Of a stretch of 64,000 bases of DNA, positions 8,523-17,854 are shown one piece after another (the first letter of the stretch is position 1; each line of letters starts with the position of its first letter). A model generated the notes under the pieces. That model did no database searches, had not been told where the DNA came from, and was given only the letters and a program-made list of their open reading frames with translations. The DNA comes from Alphaproteobacteria bacterium (GTDB lineage Bacteria > Pseudomonadota > Alphaproteobacteria > Caulobacterales > Aquidulcibacteraceae). Position numbers and translations under genes: made by a program. The DNA lies in NCBI GenBank assembly GCA_018969015.1, contig JAGWZE010000001.1, forward strand, positions 1 through 64,000, given 5' to 3'.

Positions 8523-9515
8523 TCATCCGTGCTCTGTTTGGAACGTGCGGTCCATCCCCGCCGCGGCGTAAACCGCATCGATCGCCGCCATCTGCGCGAC
8601 GGCGTCCGCCCCGCCCGTGAGCGGAGGCGCGCCGCGCAACAGAACATCGCCCACGTGCCGCAGCTGCGCCGCATAGGTGCTTGGCCCGGCGGTGGGCTCG
8701 GCGCGGGCCCCCGCCGCCGTCGTGACGGTCATGCGCGAACCGAACTGCGGAGCGATGAAGTTCTCGATCTCGAGCCGCCCCGCCGCGCCCTGCAGGACGA
8801 GACGGGCAGCGAATTTGGGCGCGATCATCGAGCACGCGATCTTCGCCTGCGCCGCGCCGAAGGCGAGCTCCGCGCTCATGCGCGCATCCACGTCCTGGCG
8901 CACCTCGGCCTGCGCGCGCACCACGCGCGGCTCGGCGCCGATCAGCGTGCGCAGCGCATGCACGCAGTACGTGCCGAGATCCATCAGTGCGCCGCCGCCC
9001 AGCGCGCGCGACCAGCGCAGTTCGTCCGGAGTCATCGGGATCGGCGCATCGAACACCGCCTCGGCGGTCTCGATCGGTCCGATCTCGCCGGCGCGGACGA
9101 TCGCCTCGGCGCGCCGGATCACCGCGTGGAAGCGATAGTGGAACGCCTCGATCAGAACGCCGCCGGCCTGCGTCGCAGCCGCGACGAGCCGGTGCGCTTC
9201 GTCCGCATTGCGCGTGAACGGCTTTTCGCACAACACGGCCTTTCCGGCCTTGAGCGCCGCGATCGACCACGCCGCATGTGCGGCGGGCGGCAGCGCATTG
9301 TAGACAAGATCGACGTCATCGCGCCGCACCAGCGCGGCGTAGTCCGCCGCCACGTGCGGCACGCCCTGCGCCTGCGCGAAGGCCTGCGCCTTCGCGGGAT
9401 CACGCGCCGCCACCGCGACCACTTCGAACTCCGAGTCGTCGCGCGCCGGCGCGATCACCGCCGGCGGCGCGATCCGCGCCGCGCCGAGAATGCCGATCCG
9501 CACGGGCTTGCTCAT
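8523..9515 (-). CDS. Gfo/Idh/MocA-family NAD(P)-dependent oxidoreductase
   Basis: 330 residues. The ATG at 9515 has AAGGAG upstream and begins directly with the Rossmann segment 'VRIGILGAARIAP', so longer in-frame extensions are rejected. The family signature 'VLCEKPFTRN' contains the catalytic Lys of the EKP motif. The C-terminal half (about 125-330) has the open beta-sheet domain with 'GGGALMDLGTYCVHALRTL', where the Gly-rich and His residues line the substrate pocket. Members oxidise or reduce sugars, inositols and related polyols; the substrate cannot be told here. It is probably the first gene of a two-gene unit with the SDR, an unusual pairing for a fatty-acid enzyme. Confidence 0.87.
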   Translation of the reverse strand: MSKPVRIGILGAARIAPPAVIAPARDDSEFEVVAVAARDPAKAQAFAQAQGVPHVAADYAALVRRDDVDLVYNALPPAAHAAWSIAALKAGKAVLCEKPFTRNADEAHRLVAAATQAGGVLIEAFHYRFHAVIRRAEAIVRAGEIGPIETAEAVFDAPIPMTPDELRWSRALGGGALMDLGTYCVHALRTLIGAEPRVVRAQAEVRQDVDARMSAELAFGAAQAKIACSMIAPKFAARLVLQGAAGRLEIENFIAPQFGSRMTVTTAAGARAEPTAGPSTYAAQLRHVGDVLLRGAPPLTGGADAVAQMAAIDAVYAAAGMDRTFQTEHG

Positions 9516-9946
9516 GAGATGCTCCTTCTTGCAGCCGAGGGCCGCGAGACGCACAAGATGATGCTCGACCTCTACCAGCAGACCAAGAACATGCTCGTGA
9601 GCTACAGCCCAAAGAAGCTCGGCTTCTTCCGACGACGAGCATGGGCGGGCCCCGACGCGCCGCGCGCGTCGGGGCTGCGCCGCATGCGACGGGTCGCTTC
9701 CTCTCGGATTCCGGACCGCAGGAGCCGCGCCCCTGACCGATCTCCGAACGAAGACGACCACGAGGCCGGCACTTGATGAGACGAGTACTATTCAACAAAC
9801 AAGTGGCATGGCTGCCGTATCGAGCCAAGAAAAGCCAAGCTCGAACGCAGACGAGCGCCATTGCCGGCGGTCAAGTCGCAGTCGTTTCCACCCGCAATCG
9901 TTGAAATAAAGAGATCTCATTCTTCAGCGTCGTGCTACCGTTGGGT
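9516..9946 (+). other. Gap holding a coding-like fragment of unknown gene
   Basis: About 430 bases without an intact recognisable gene. From 9519 an open frame reads 'ETHKMMLDLYQQTKNML' and on to 'SPKKLGFF'. Its first roughly 38 codons have almost only G or C at third positions, the signature of real coding DNA here, but after about 9632 the signature is lost until a stop at 9774-9776. I do not recognise the protein. It may be the remnant of a decayed gene or a short real gene. The following 150 bases are comparatively A+T-rich and presumably hold the promoter of the kinase gene. Confidence 0.4.
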
Positions 9947-12900
9947 ATGACCATGAAGAAACCGAACCGTGCCGGCGTCGTCGACGCGGTCGACGTCGTC
10001 GGCATTGGCGCGTCCGCAGGCGGGCTTCAGGCCTTGAAGGCGTTGTTCGAGACGCTTCCCGTCGATACGGGCGCGGCGTTCGTGGTCATCGTCCATCTCG
10101 ACCCGACCCACCACAGTGACCTCGCCGCCATCATCGGCGACTGGACCCGTATGCCGGTAAAGTCGGTGCGGGATCAGACGGCGCTGACCGGCAATGTGGT
10201 GTACGTCATCGCGCCCGATCAGGCCCTGACGATCACTGGAACGAGCATTACCGCCGCGCCGTTCGTCACGCCGCGCGGGCAGCGGATGCCCATCGATACG
10301 TTGTTCCGTTCGATTGCCGAAACGCCCAGCTCAGGAATCGCCGTTGTCCTCAGCGGCTCCGGGTCTGACGGCGCGGTCGGCGTCGCGACGGTCTGCGAGC
10401 GCGGCGGGCTCGCGCTTGCGCAGGACCCGGACGACGCGGAGTTTCCGGCCATGCCGCGCGCGGCGATCGCCGTGGGCGTGGACGTGGTCCTGCCAGCACC
10501 GGAGTTGGGCCCGCGCATCGCCGAGCTTCTCTACGCCCGACGCGAGATGCAGGAGGACGGCGAAAAGCCGGCGACGGATCTCCCGCTCCAGCGAATCTTC
10601 GCTCTCGTCCGCGAAACGACCGGGCACGATTTTTCCCAGTACAAGCGGCCGACCGTGATGCGCCGCATCGCGCGCCGGATGCAGATCACGCATACCGTCG
10701 ATCTCGAGGCCTACGCCCTGCTCCTCAAGAAGGAGCCCGCCGAAAGCCAGCACCTGTTCCGGGATCTTCTGATCTCCGTGACGCGCTTCTTCCGCGACGC
10801 CAGCGCCTTCGAGACGCTGCGCCGCGAAGCCATCCTGCCGATCGTCAACGGCGACCGCGCGCAATCCGGCATACGCGTGTGGGTCGCGGCGTGCGCGACC
10901 GGCGAGGAAGCCTACTCCATCGCGATGCTGCTGATCGAAGAGGCGGATCGCGCGCCCGGCCCGCGCCCGCAGATCCAGATTTTCGCGACGGACCTCGACG
11001 AACAGGCGCTTGCCGTCGCCCGCATCGGCCGGTACTCGCCGGCCATCGAAGCCGATGTCTCGCGCCAGCGCCTGTCCCGGTTTTTCACGCAGGTCGAGGA
11101 CGGATATCAGGTCAATCGAGAGCTGCGCGATCTCGTCATCTTCACCACGCACGACGTCCTCACCGATCCGCCGTTTGCCCGGCTCGACCTGATCTCCTGT
11201 CGCAATCTGCTGATCTATCTCGGCCGCTCGCTTCAGACGCAGGTGTGCGAAACATTCAACTACGCCCTTCGCGCGGGCGGGTTTCTGTTCCTTGGCGCCT
11301 CCGAAACGGCCGAGCTCCAGGACGCGCTGTTCACGCCGATAGACAGGGAAGCGCGGTTGTATCGGGTCAACCGGCGATCCCGATTTTCCGTGCCGACGCT
11401 TCTGCGCAATCCGAGCGCGCAGAAGGACTCCGAGGCGCCACTGGCGCCGCGCCAGAGAACCCTCATTCAACCCGGCGAACTCCATCGCATCGCGCTCGAG
11501 GCGAATGCGCCGCCCAGCCTCCTGATCGACGACCGGCACAGGATCATCAACGTCTCGGATACCGCGGGGCGTTTTCTCCAGCATCCGGCGGGAGTCGTCA
11601 CGACCGACGTCGGCGCGCTGGTGCGTCCCGAGCTGGCGTTGGATCTGCGCGCCGCGCTGCATCGCGCGTTCGAGCACGAGGAGCGCACGGTGACGCTCCC
11701 GATCCCGGTCGCGCTCGACGGGGCGTGGGTCGCCGTCGTCCTGCACGTGCGACCGACATTGTCGGAAACCGGCGCGCCTTCGGCGCTCGTCCTGTTCCTC
11801 GAAGGCGGCCGCATCGAAGCCTCGCCAAGCGAGCCGCAACCCGGCGCGGGCGACCCGGGCGCGTTGGCCTCCAAGCTGCGCGAAGAGTTGGCGGCAACGC
11901 GCACGCTCCTGCGCGTCAGCCGCGAACAGTACGAGGAAGCCACCGACGAGCTGCGCGCATCCAACGAGGAGCTGCAATCCGTCAACGAGGAATACCGCGC
12001 GACCGCGGAGGAGCTCGAAACGAGCAAGGAGGAGCTTCAATCGATCAACGAGGAGCTCCAGACGGTCAATGGCGAGCTCACCATCCGGCTGACGATGGTG
12101 TCGCAGGCCAACAACGATCTCCTGAACCTCATGGCCGCGACCGACATCGCCACCGTGTTCCTCGATACGGACCTGCGCATCAAGCGCTTCACGCCGCGCG
12201 CCACGGGCCTCTTCAACGTGCACACGGGCGACGAAGGCCGGCCGATCTCCGATTTCAGCCACCGCCTCGATTATCCGACGCTGGTCTCCGACGCCCAGGC
12301 CGTGCTCGCTTCGCTCGTGCCTTTGGAGCGGCCCGTCACCTCGGATGACGGTCGCCATTTCACGACGCGGATGCGCCCCTACCGCACGGCCGACGACCGC
12401 ATCGAAGGGGTCGTCGTCACCTTTTTCGACGATACGGAAAAGTTCGCCGCCGAAACCGCGTTCGCCGAGCGCCAGAAACTGCTGCTCTCGGAAATGGCGC
12501 ATCGGGCGAAAAACACCCTCGCCGTGGTGCAAAGCCTCATCGCGCAGAGTCTCCGCGGCACGGCGACGCCGCCCACGATCGTCGATGAACTCCAAGGCCG
12601 CCTGCTCTCGCTCGCGCGGTCGCACGATCTGCTGCTGGAGACAGAGTGGAAAGGCGCAAGCCTGGCCGAACTCATCGCGGCGCAGGTTTTGCCGCACGTG
12701 GCGGGCGCGCGCGTCAAGGCGAGCGGGCCGCCGACCACCATCCCCGCCGAAGCCGCGACGCCCCTCGGCCTCGTGCTCAACGAACTCATCACGAACGCCG
12801 CCAAATACGGTGCGCTGAGCGCCCCTGACGGCGTCGTCGACATCGTTTGGCGCTACGAAGCCGGAGACGCGACACGCGCCGTCATTCTCGACTGGCGCGA

Positions 12901-13087
12901 ACGTGGCGGCCCGCCGGTGGCGACGCCGATGACGCGCGGGAAGGGCTTGCAGCTCATCGAAACCTGCCTTCCCGCGGCCGACGTCACCCTCACCTTCGAT
13001 CCCGCAGGGCTGCAGGCGCGCATCCGGCTTCCATTGGACGACGCCGCGCACGGCGATCCTGCTTTGGCGACCCACGCAGGCGCCTAG
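9947..13087 (+). CDS. CheB-CheR-PAS-HWE hybrid sensor histidine kinase (copy 1)
   Basis: About 1046 residues from the ATG at 9947 (9953 and a GTG at 9932 are alternatives; no strong ribosome site decides). Domains in order: CheB methylesterase (about 10-185) with Ser23, His50 and Asp141; CheR methyltransferase (about 205-475) with 'VTRFFRD', 'VWVAACATGEEAYS' and 'LISCRNLLIYL'; PAS-like (about 495-600); a long coiled coil (about 635-725) of 'EELQSxNEE'-type heptads; PAS (about 725-835); and an HWE/HisKA_2 kinase with 'EMAHRAKNTLA' (His852), 'NELITNAAKYG' and 'LDWRERGGPP'. No receptor or chemotaxis genes are nearby, so this is probably a stand-alone signalling protein. HWE kinases often feed the PhyR-EcfG stress pathway in alphaproteobacteria. 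A close paralogue lies at 14645. Confidence 0.92.
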   Translation: MTMKKPNRAGVVDAVDVVGIGASAGGLQALKALFETLPVDTGAAFVVIVHLDPTHHSDLAAIIGDWTRMPVKSVRDQTALTGNVVYVIAPDQALTITGTSITAAPFVTPRGQRMPIDTLFRSIAETPSSGIAVVLSGSGSDGAVGVATVCERGGLALAQDPDDAEFPAMPRAAIAVGVDVVLPAPELGPRIAELLYARREMQEDGEKPATDLPLQRIFALVRETTGHDFSQYKRPTVMRRIARRMQITHTVDLEAYALLLKKEPAESQHLFRDLLISVTRFFRDASAFETLRREAILPIVNGDRAQSGIRVWVAACATGEEAYSIAMLLIEEADRAPGPRPQIQIFATDLDEQALAVARIGRYSPAIEADVSRQRLSRFFTQVEDGYQVNRELRDLVIFTTHDVLTDPPFARLDLISCRNLLIYLGRSLQTQVCETFNYALRAGGFLFLGASETAELQDALFTPIDREARLYRVNRRSRFSVPTLLRNPSAQKDSEAPLAPRQRTLIQPGELHRIALEANAPPSLLIDDRHRIINVSDTAGRFLQHPAGVVTTDVGALVRPELALDLRAALHRAFEHEERTVTLPIPVALDGAWVAVVLHVRPTLSETGAPSALVLFLEGGRIEASPSEPQPGAGDPGALASKLREELAATRTLLRVSREQYEEATDELRASNEELQSVNEEYRATAEELETSKEELQSINEELQTVNGELTIRLTMVSQANNDLLNLMAATDIATVFLDTDLRIKRFTPRATGLFNVHTGDEGRPISDFSHRLDYPTLVSDAQAVLASLVPLERPVTSDDGRHFTTRMRPYRTADDRIEGVVVTFFDDTEKFAAETAFAERQKLLLSEMAHRAKNTLAVVQSLIAQSLRGTATPPTIVDELQGRLLSLARSHDLLLETEWKGASLAELIAAQVLPHVAGARVKASGPPTTIPAEAATPLGLVLNELITNAAKYGALSAPDGVVDIVWRYEAGDATRAVILDWRERGGPPVATPMTRGKGLQLIETCLPAADVTLTFDPAGLQARIRLPLDDAAHGDPALATHAGA

Positions 13088-13144
13088 CCGCGCGCACGTT
13101 TGCGCGATCGCCTCGAGATCGCGACCGTTCGCAGGCCCTGCCGG

Positions 13145-13984
13145 CTAGTGCGAAAGCAGGACCGGAAGGAGCGAGGTCTGGGTGAGCGTGCGCGTCACGC
13201 CGCCGAGAACGAACTCGCGGATGCGGCTTTTGCCATATCCGCCGATCACGAGCAGATCCCCGCCGATTGCGCACGCTTCACGCAGCAGAACCTCCCCCTC
13301 GTCACCCCCGCGCGCATGGACCGTCAGCACCGTGGCGCGGATGCCCTTCCGCGCCAGATGCGCGGCGGCGTCGGCGGCCGCATGCGGTCCCTCGTCCTCG
13401 TGTTCGCCCCGGCTCGTGACCGACAGGATCGTGATGCGCTCGGCGCGAACCAGGAACGGGAGGGCGTCGTGCAGCGCGCGCGCCGCCTCCCGCCTTGGCG
13501 CCCACCCGATGACGACGTGGTTGGCGAGCGCGCCCGTCTCCCAGTGCGGAGGAACGACAAGCACCGGCCGCCCAGAACCGAACAGCACAGCCTCGAAGAC
13601 ATTGGCGCGGTAGCTCTGCCAATGCGCAAAGTCCGGCCGCCGCATCACGACCAAGTCGGCGTATCGAGCCGCTTCGGATGCGGCCGCCGCGACGTCCTCC
13701 AGCGTCGCCTTGAGCGTGCGCACCTCGATGGGAGGCGCGCAGGCGGCGCACCGGTTTTCGAGCCGGAGACGTTCCGCGGCGAAGTCGCTCTGCAAGCGCG
13801 CGACGATTTCGGGCCAAATCTCCGGAACGACCAGACTCGATCCGACGTACACGGATCTCGGCAAGAGCTCGACCAGCAGCGCAGCCGCGTGATCATCGTG
13901 GCCGACGGCCGCTTCGAGCGCGGCGAGCACGACCTCGTCTTCCGTGGCGGAAAAGACGATCGCCAGGATGTCCAGGCCGATCAT
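13145..13984 (-). CDS. Tandem universal stress protein (UspA)
   Basis: 279 residues from the ATG at 13984. Two Usp domains lie in a row. The second ends with 'LLVIGGYGKSRIREFVLGG' and 'TRTLTQTSLLPVLLS', the G-x2-G-x9-G(S/T) ATP-binding loop; the first (about 1-140) has 'DLVVMRRP' and 'FGSGRPVLVVPP' but a poorer loop. Such proteins support survival in stress, stasis or low oxygen. The start codon overlaps by ATGA the stop of a 37-codon ORF, which is preceded by another small gene, so it looks like the last gene of a short translationally coupled unit. It lies between, and opposite to, the two large HWE kinases. Confidence 0.88.
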   Translation of the reverse strand: MIGLDILAIVFSATEDEVVLAALEAAVGHDDHAAALLVELLPRSVYVGSSLVVPEIWPEIVARLQSDFAAERLRLENRCAACAPPIEVRTLKATLEDVAAAASEAARYADLVVMRRPDFAHWQSYRANVFEAVLFGSGRPVLVVPPHWETGALANHVVIGWAPRREAARALHDALPFLVRAERITILSVTSRGEHEDEGPHAAADAAAHLARKGIRATVLTVHARGGDEGEVLLREACAIGGDLLVIGGYGKSRIREFVLGGVTRTLTQTSLLPVLLSH

Positions 13985-14094
13985 AGGCACACCAACCCTG
14001 CCGAACGAGGCTCGCCCCGGGTGCGCGGCGACACGCGCGACATCACCGCAAACACCGGATCGCCCATGTTCACGCCGCTCTCCACGTCTTGCAT
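13981..14094 (-). CDS. Possible 37-residue coupled small protein
   Basis: An ORF from the ATG at 14094 encodes MQDVESGVNMGDPVFAVMSR plus 17 more residues. A GGTGA ribosome site overlaps the stop of the preceding small gene, four bases separate that stop from this ATG, and its own TGA overlaps the ATG of the Usp gene. Third codon positions are mostly G or C. I recognise no family. It may be a real small protein or a leader that couples translation of usp. Confidence 0.45.
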   Translation of the reverse strand: MQDVESGVNMGDPVFAVMSRVSPRTRGEPRSAGLVCL

Positions 14095-14098
14095 GGAG

Positions 14099-14290
14099 TC
14101 ACCGCTGCTGCGCAGTGGTGGGCATCGCGCGCTCGACCTCGCCGCCGCTGCCGCGGCTCTCCCTCGAAATCGCGCGCAGCAGCACGCGATGCGCGAGCAG
14201 GCACGCCTCGTTTGTATCGTAGCCGAGACGGGCCATGGCGAAGCGCTGAACGCGCACCCCGATGTCGACGACGTTCGTTGCCGGGCGCAT
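14099..14290 (-). CDS. Small hypothetical protein upstream of usp
   Basis: 63 residues starting MRPATNVVDIGVRVQRFAMA, with an excellent AGGAGG five bases before the ATG at 14290, which is the main reason for calling it. The sequence looks helical and basic (continuing with 'ACLLAHRVLLRAISRE'), without signal peptide, membrane segment or cysteine motif. I do not recognise it. It heads a tight unit with the 37-codon ORF and the Usp gene, so a stress-linked role is plausible by context only. Longer in-frame extensions to 14578 are possible but have weaker start sites and less coding-like composition. Confidence 0.6.
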   Translation of the reverse strand: MRPATNVVDIGVRVQRFAMARLGYDTNEACLLAHRVLLRAISRESRGSGGEVERAMPTTAQQR

Positions 14291-14644
14291 TTCGACCTCC
14301 TCGCAAAGCATGAGCCGAGTGTCGCGATATGGAGCCCAACGCGCGAACTCGGCGCCGGGGCGCAGTGTGCGTCTGCGTGTTTTCGTCGCGCACCGTCCAC
14401 CAGTCAGATAGCGCGGGCCGCACGGCTGGCCGGATAGTGGCTGCGAGCCGGTGATCCATCGCGCCGACAACACGTGTCGATCGCGAAAATCCCAAGCAAT
14501 TATCGTTCGGAAACGCTGCGCTTCCGCCAAGGTAGCGCTTCGGCGCACGCTGATATTGACTTTGATTATCGAAAACAAAATCCCACACAGAGAATGTTGT
14601 CGTGACGCCGGACTTCGGAAGATAGTAAATCCATCGAAGTCGCG
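14291..14644 (+). other. Divergent intergenic region between the usp unit and kinase copy 2
   Basis: About 350 bases. It becomes A+T-rich from about 14490 onward, consistent with promoters firing both ways. I find no FNR, EcfG or CtrA consensus in it; TTGACTTTGATTAT at 14556-14569 only resembles an FNR half-site. Confidence 0.5.
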
Positions 14645-17600
14645 ATGTTGTGGTCAGACATGAGCATAGACAAAGTCTGCGCGGCGCCTGTTGTCGAAAC
14701 CATCGACGTGGTCGCGATCGGCGGCTCCGCTGGCTGTTTGCTGGCGCTCAAGGCCGTCTTCGAGGCGCTGCCCGCCGACACGGGCGCGGCGTTCGTCGTC
14801 ATCGTCCATCTCGACCCGACGCACCACAGCGACCTCGCGACGATCATCGCGGACTGGACGCCCATGCCCGTCCACTCTGTCAGCGACCGCACGAAGCTCG
14901 CCGCCAACGCCGTGTACGTCATTGCGCCGGACCAGGCGCTGACCATTGCCGGCGGCAACCTCATCGCCGCCCCGTTCACGACGCCGCGCGGCCACCGGGC
15001 GCCCATCGACACGTGCTTCCGTTCGCTTGCGGAAACCCCGAAGGCGGGGATCGCGGTCGTTCTGAGCGGCTCCGGATCCGACGGCGCCCTCGGCGTCGCG
15101 ACGATGTGCGAGCGCGGCGGGCTGGCGCTCGCGCAGGACCCCGACGACGCCGAGGTTCCCGCCATGCCGCTGGCGGCGATCAAGGTCGGCGTCGATGTCG
15201 TCCTGCCGGCGCCGCTGCTCGGCCCGCGCATCGCGGAGCTGCTGGCGGCGCGGCGCGCAATCGGCGACGACATCGCCAAGCCGAGCACGGAACCGACGCT
15301 GCAACGCGTCTTCGCGCTTGTCCGGGACGCGACGGGGCACGATTTTTCCCATTACAAGCGCGCCAAGATCCTGCGCCGGATCGCCCGCCGCATGCAGATC
15401 ACGCACACGACCGCCCTTGAAGGCTATGCGAACCTGCTCAAGAAGGAGCCAGCCGAAGGCCCGCTGCTGGTCCGCGATCTGCTCGTCTCCGTGACGCGAT
15501 TTTTTCGCGACGCGGCCGCGTTCGAAACGCTGCGCCGCGACGCCATCGCCCCCTTGCTCGCCCGGGACCGCGGCCAATCCGGCCTCCGCGTCTGGGTTCC
15601 GGCGTGCGCCACGGGCGAGGAGGCCTATTCCATCGCCATGCTGCTCGTCGAGGAGGCCGATCGCGCAGCCGCGCCAAGACCGCCAATTCAGATCTTCGCA
15701 ACGGATATCGACGAACAGGCCCTGGCTGTCGCGCGGATCGGGCGCTACGCGTCCTCCATCGACGCCGATGTCTCGCAGGCGCGTCTTGCGCGGTTTTTCA
15801 CGCGCGTGGACAACGGGTATCAGGTCAATCAGGAGCTGCGTGACCTCGTCATCTTCTCGACGCACGATGTGCTTAGCGATCCCGCTTTCGCCCAGCTCGA
15901 TCTGATCTCGTGCCGCAATCTCTTGCTCTATCTGGAGCGCGCGCTGCAAGCGCAGGCGCTCTCGACGTTCAGCTACGCCCTGCGGGCGGACGGCTTCCTG
16001 TTCCTGGGCGCCTCCGAGACCGTCGAGCTTCAAGATGCGCAGTTCACCACTGTCGACCGTGAGGCGCACCTTTACCGCCTGACGCGCCGCGCCCGGCTCG
16101 CGGGGCCGCCAATGCCGCCGCGCAGCGCCGTCGCGAAGGGCGCGGATGCTCCGGTCTCGTCGCGCCCGCGCAGCCTCATCCAGCCCGTCGAGCTGCACCG
16201 CATCGCGCTCGAAACGAACGCACCGCCGAGCATTCTCGTCGACAGCCGGCACCGGATCATCAACGTCTCGGATACCGCCGGGCGCTTCCTGCAGCATCCG
16301 GCTGGCGCGGTCACCGCAGACGCGACCGCGCTGGTGCGCCCGGAACTGGCCCTCGATCTGCGCGCGGCCCTGCACCGCGCGTTCGAGCACGACGAGCGCA
16401 CGGTGACGCTGCCCGTTCCCGTGGCGCTCGACGGCGCCGTCGTCTCGGTCGTTCTGCAGGTGCGCCCCACGGTGTCCGACGCGGGCGTCCCTTCGGCGCT
16501 CGTCCTCTTCGTCGAAGGCGGACGCGTCGATCCATCCACAACCAGCACGACGGTCGATGGCGATACCGGCACGGTGGCGTCGAAGCTGCGGGAAGAACTC
16601 GCCGCGACACGCACGCTGCTGCGCGTCAGCCGCGAGCAATACGAGCAGGCCACGGACGAACTGCGCGCGTCGAACGAGGAACTCCAGTCCATCAACGAGG
16701 AGTACCGCGCAACGGCCGAAGAGCTCGAGACCAGCAAGGAGGAGCTGCAGTCGATCAACGAGGAGCTGCAGACTCTCAACGGCGAGCTCACCATACGGCT
16801 CACGATGGTGTCGCAGGCGAGCAACGATCTCCTGAACCTGATGGCCGCCACGGAGATCGCGACCGTGTTTCTCGATACGGACCTTTGCATCAAGCGCTTC
16901 ACCCCGCCCATCACGAGCCTGTTCAACGTCCACGCCGGCGACGAAGGCCGGCCCATCGCGGACTTCAGCCATCGGCTCGACTATCCGACGCTGATCGAAG
17001 ACGCCCGCGCCGTGCTCGCCTCGCTCACCCCCGCCGAGCGGCTCATCACCTCGCAAGACGGGCGCCATTTCACCACGCGCCTGCGCCCCTATCGCACCGT
17101 CGACGACCGCATCGAAGGCGTCGTCGTCACCTTCTTCGACGACACCGAAAGGTTCGCGGCGGAAACGGCCTTCGCGGCGCGCCAGAAGCTGCTGCTTTCG
17201 GAAATGGCGCACCGTGTGAAAAACACGCTCGCCGTCGTGCAAAGCCTGATCGGGCAGAGCCTGCGCGGCTCCACGACGCCGCCCGCGGTCGTCGCCGAGC
17301 TCACGGGCCGCCTCGCGTCGCTCTCCCGGTCGCACGATCTTCTGCTGGATACGGAATGGAAAGGCGCGGCGCTGGCCGATCTCGTCGCGGCGCAGGTCAT
17401 GCCTCATGCGGCCGGCGCGCGCATCACCGCCAGCGGTCCGCCGGTGAAGATCCCCGCCGAAACCGCCACCCCGCTTGGCCTCGTCCTCAACGAACTCGTC
17501 ACCAATGCCGCGAAGTACGGCGCGCTGAGCACGCCCGAAGGCGGCGTCGACCTCGCCTGGCGCATCGACGCATCGCACAACCCGACGACCGTCATCCTGG

Positions 17601-17854
17601 ACTGGCGCGAACATGACGGCCCGCCCGTCACCGCGCCGGTCTCGCGCGGCAAGGGCCTGCGCCTGATCGAAGCGTGCCTTCCCGCCACCGACGTGACCCT
17701 TGCCTTCGACCGCGATGGCCTGCGCGCGCGGATCCGGCTCCCATGCGAAACGGAGGATGCCGCAGCGGCGGTCCCGGCGACTCGCACCAGGAGCCGCGCC
17801 CGCAAGGACACCGGCGCGGGGACGGAGAAGGTCATGTCCCCCAGCGGCGGATGA
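14645..17854 (+). CDS. CheB-CheR-PAS-HWE hybrid sensor histidine kinase (copy 2)
   Basis: 1069 residues from the ATG at 14645 (14660 possible). It is collinear with the protein at 9947 and very similar along its whole length, so the two arose by duplication. CheB catalytic residues Ser28, His55 and Asp146 are present (the Ser loop reads GGSAGC instead of GASAGG). CheR has 'VWVPACATGEEAYS' and 'LISCRNLLLYL'. The coiled coil, PAS and HWE kinase follow, with His856 in 'EMAHRVKNTLA' and 'NELVTNAAKYG'. A short basic tail unique to this copy follows the kinase domain and ends MSPSGG. The last 23 bases overlap the convergent ATPase gene. The CheB and CheR parts may act as sensing or output modules rather than in chemotaxis. 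Confidence 0.92.
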   Translation: MLWSDMSIDKVCAAPVVETIDVVAIGGSAGCLLALKAVFEALPADTGAAFVVIVHLDPTHHSDLATIIADWTPMPVHSVSDRTKLAANAVYVIAPDQALTIAGGNLIAAPFTTPRGHRAPIDTCFRSLAETPKAGIAVVLSGSGSDGALGVATMCERGGLALAQDPDDAEVPAMPLAAIKVGVDVVLPAPLLGPRIAELLAARRAIGDDIAKPSTEPTLQRVFALVRDATGHDFSHYKRAKILRRIARRMQITHTTALEGYANLLKKEPAEGPLLVRDLLVSVTRFFRDAAAFETLRRDAIAPLLARDRGQSGLRVWVPACATGEEAYSIAMLLVEEADRAAAPRPPIQIFATDIDEQALAVARIGRYASSIDADVSQARLARFFTRVDNGYQVNQELRDLVIFSTHDVLSDPAFAQLDLISCRNLLLYLERALQAQALSTFSYALRADGFLFLGASETVELQDAQFTTVDREAHLYRLTRRARLAGPPMPPRSAVAKGADAPVSSRPRSLIQPVELHRIALETNAPPSILVDSRHRIINVSDTAGRFLQHPAGAVTADATALVRPELALDLRAALHRAFEHDERTVTLPVPVALDGAVVSVVLQVRPTVSDAGVPSALVLFVEGGRVDPSTTSTTVDGDTGTVASKLREELAATRTLLRVSREQYEQATDELRASNEELQSINEEYRATAEELETSKEELQSINEELQTLNGELTIRLTMVSQASNDLLNLMAATEIATVFLDTDLCIKRFTPPITSLFNVHAGDEGRPIADFSHRLDYPTLIEDARAVLASLTPAERLITSQDGRHFTTRLRPYRTVDDRIEGVVVTFFDDTERFAAETAFAARQKLLLSEMAHRVKNTLAVVQSLIGQSLRGSTTPPAVVAELTGRLASLSRSHDLLLDTEWKGAALADLVAAQVMPHAAGARITASGPPVKIPAETATPLGLVLNELVTNAAKYGALSTPEGGVDLAWRIDASHNPTTVILDWREHDGPPVTAPVSRGKGLRLIEACLPATDVTLAFDRDGLRARIRLPCETEDAAAAVPATRTRSRARKDTGAGTEKVMSPSGG

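Noticed and set aside
10331-13075. 914-codon minus-strand frame opposite kinase copy 1 (and a similar one opposite copy 2 at 14654-17986)
   Set aside because: Both mirror the real kinase genes and share no recognisable domain.
14556-14569. TTGACTTTGATTAT as an FNR box upstream of kinase copy 2
   Set aside because: The second half-site does not fit TCAA, and no two-fold symmetry exists.
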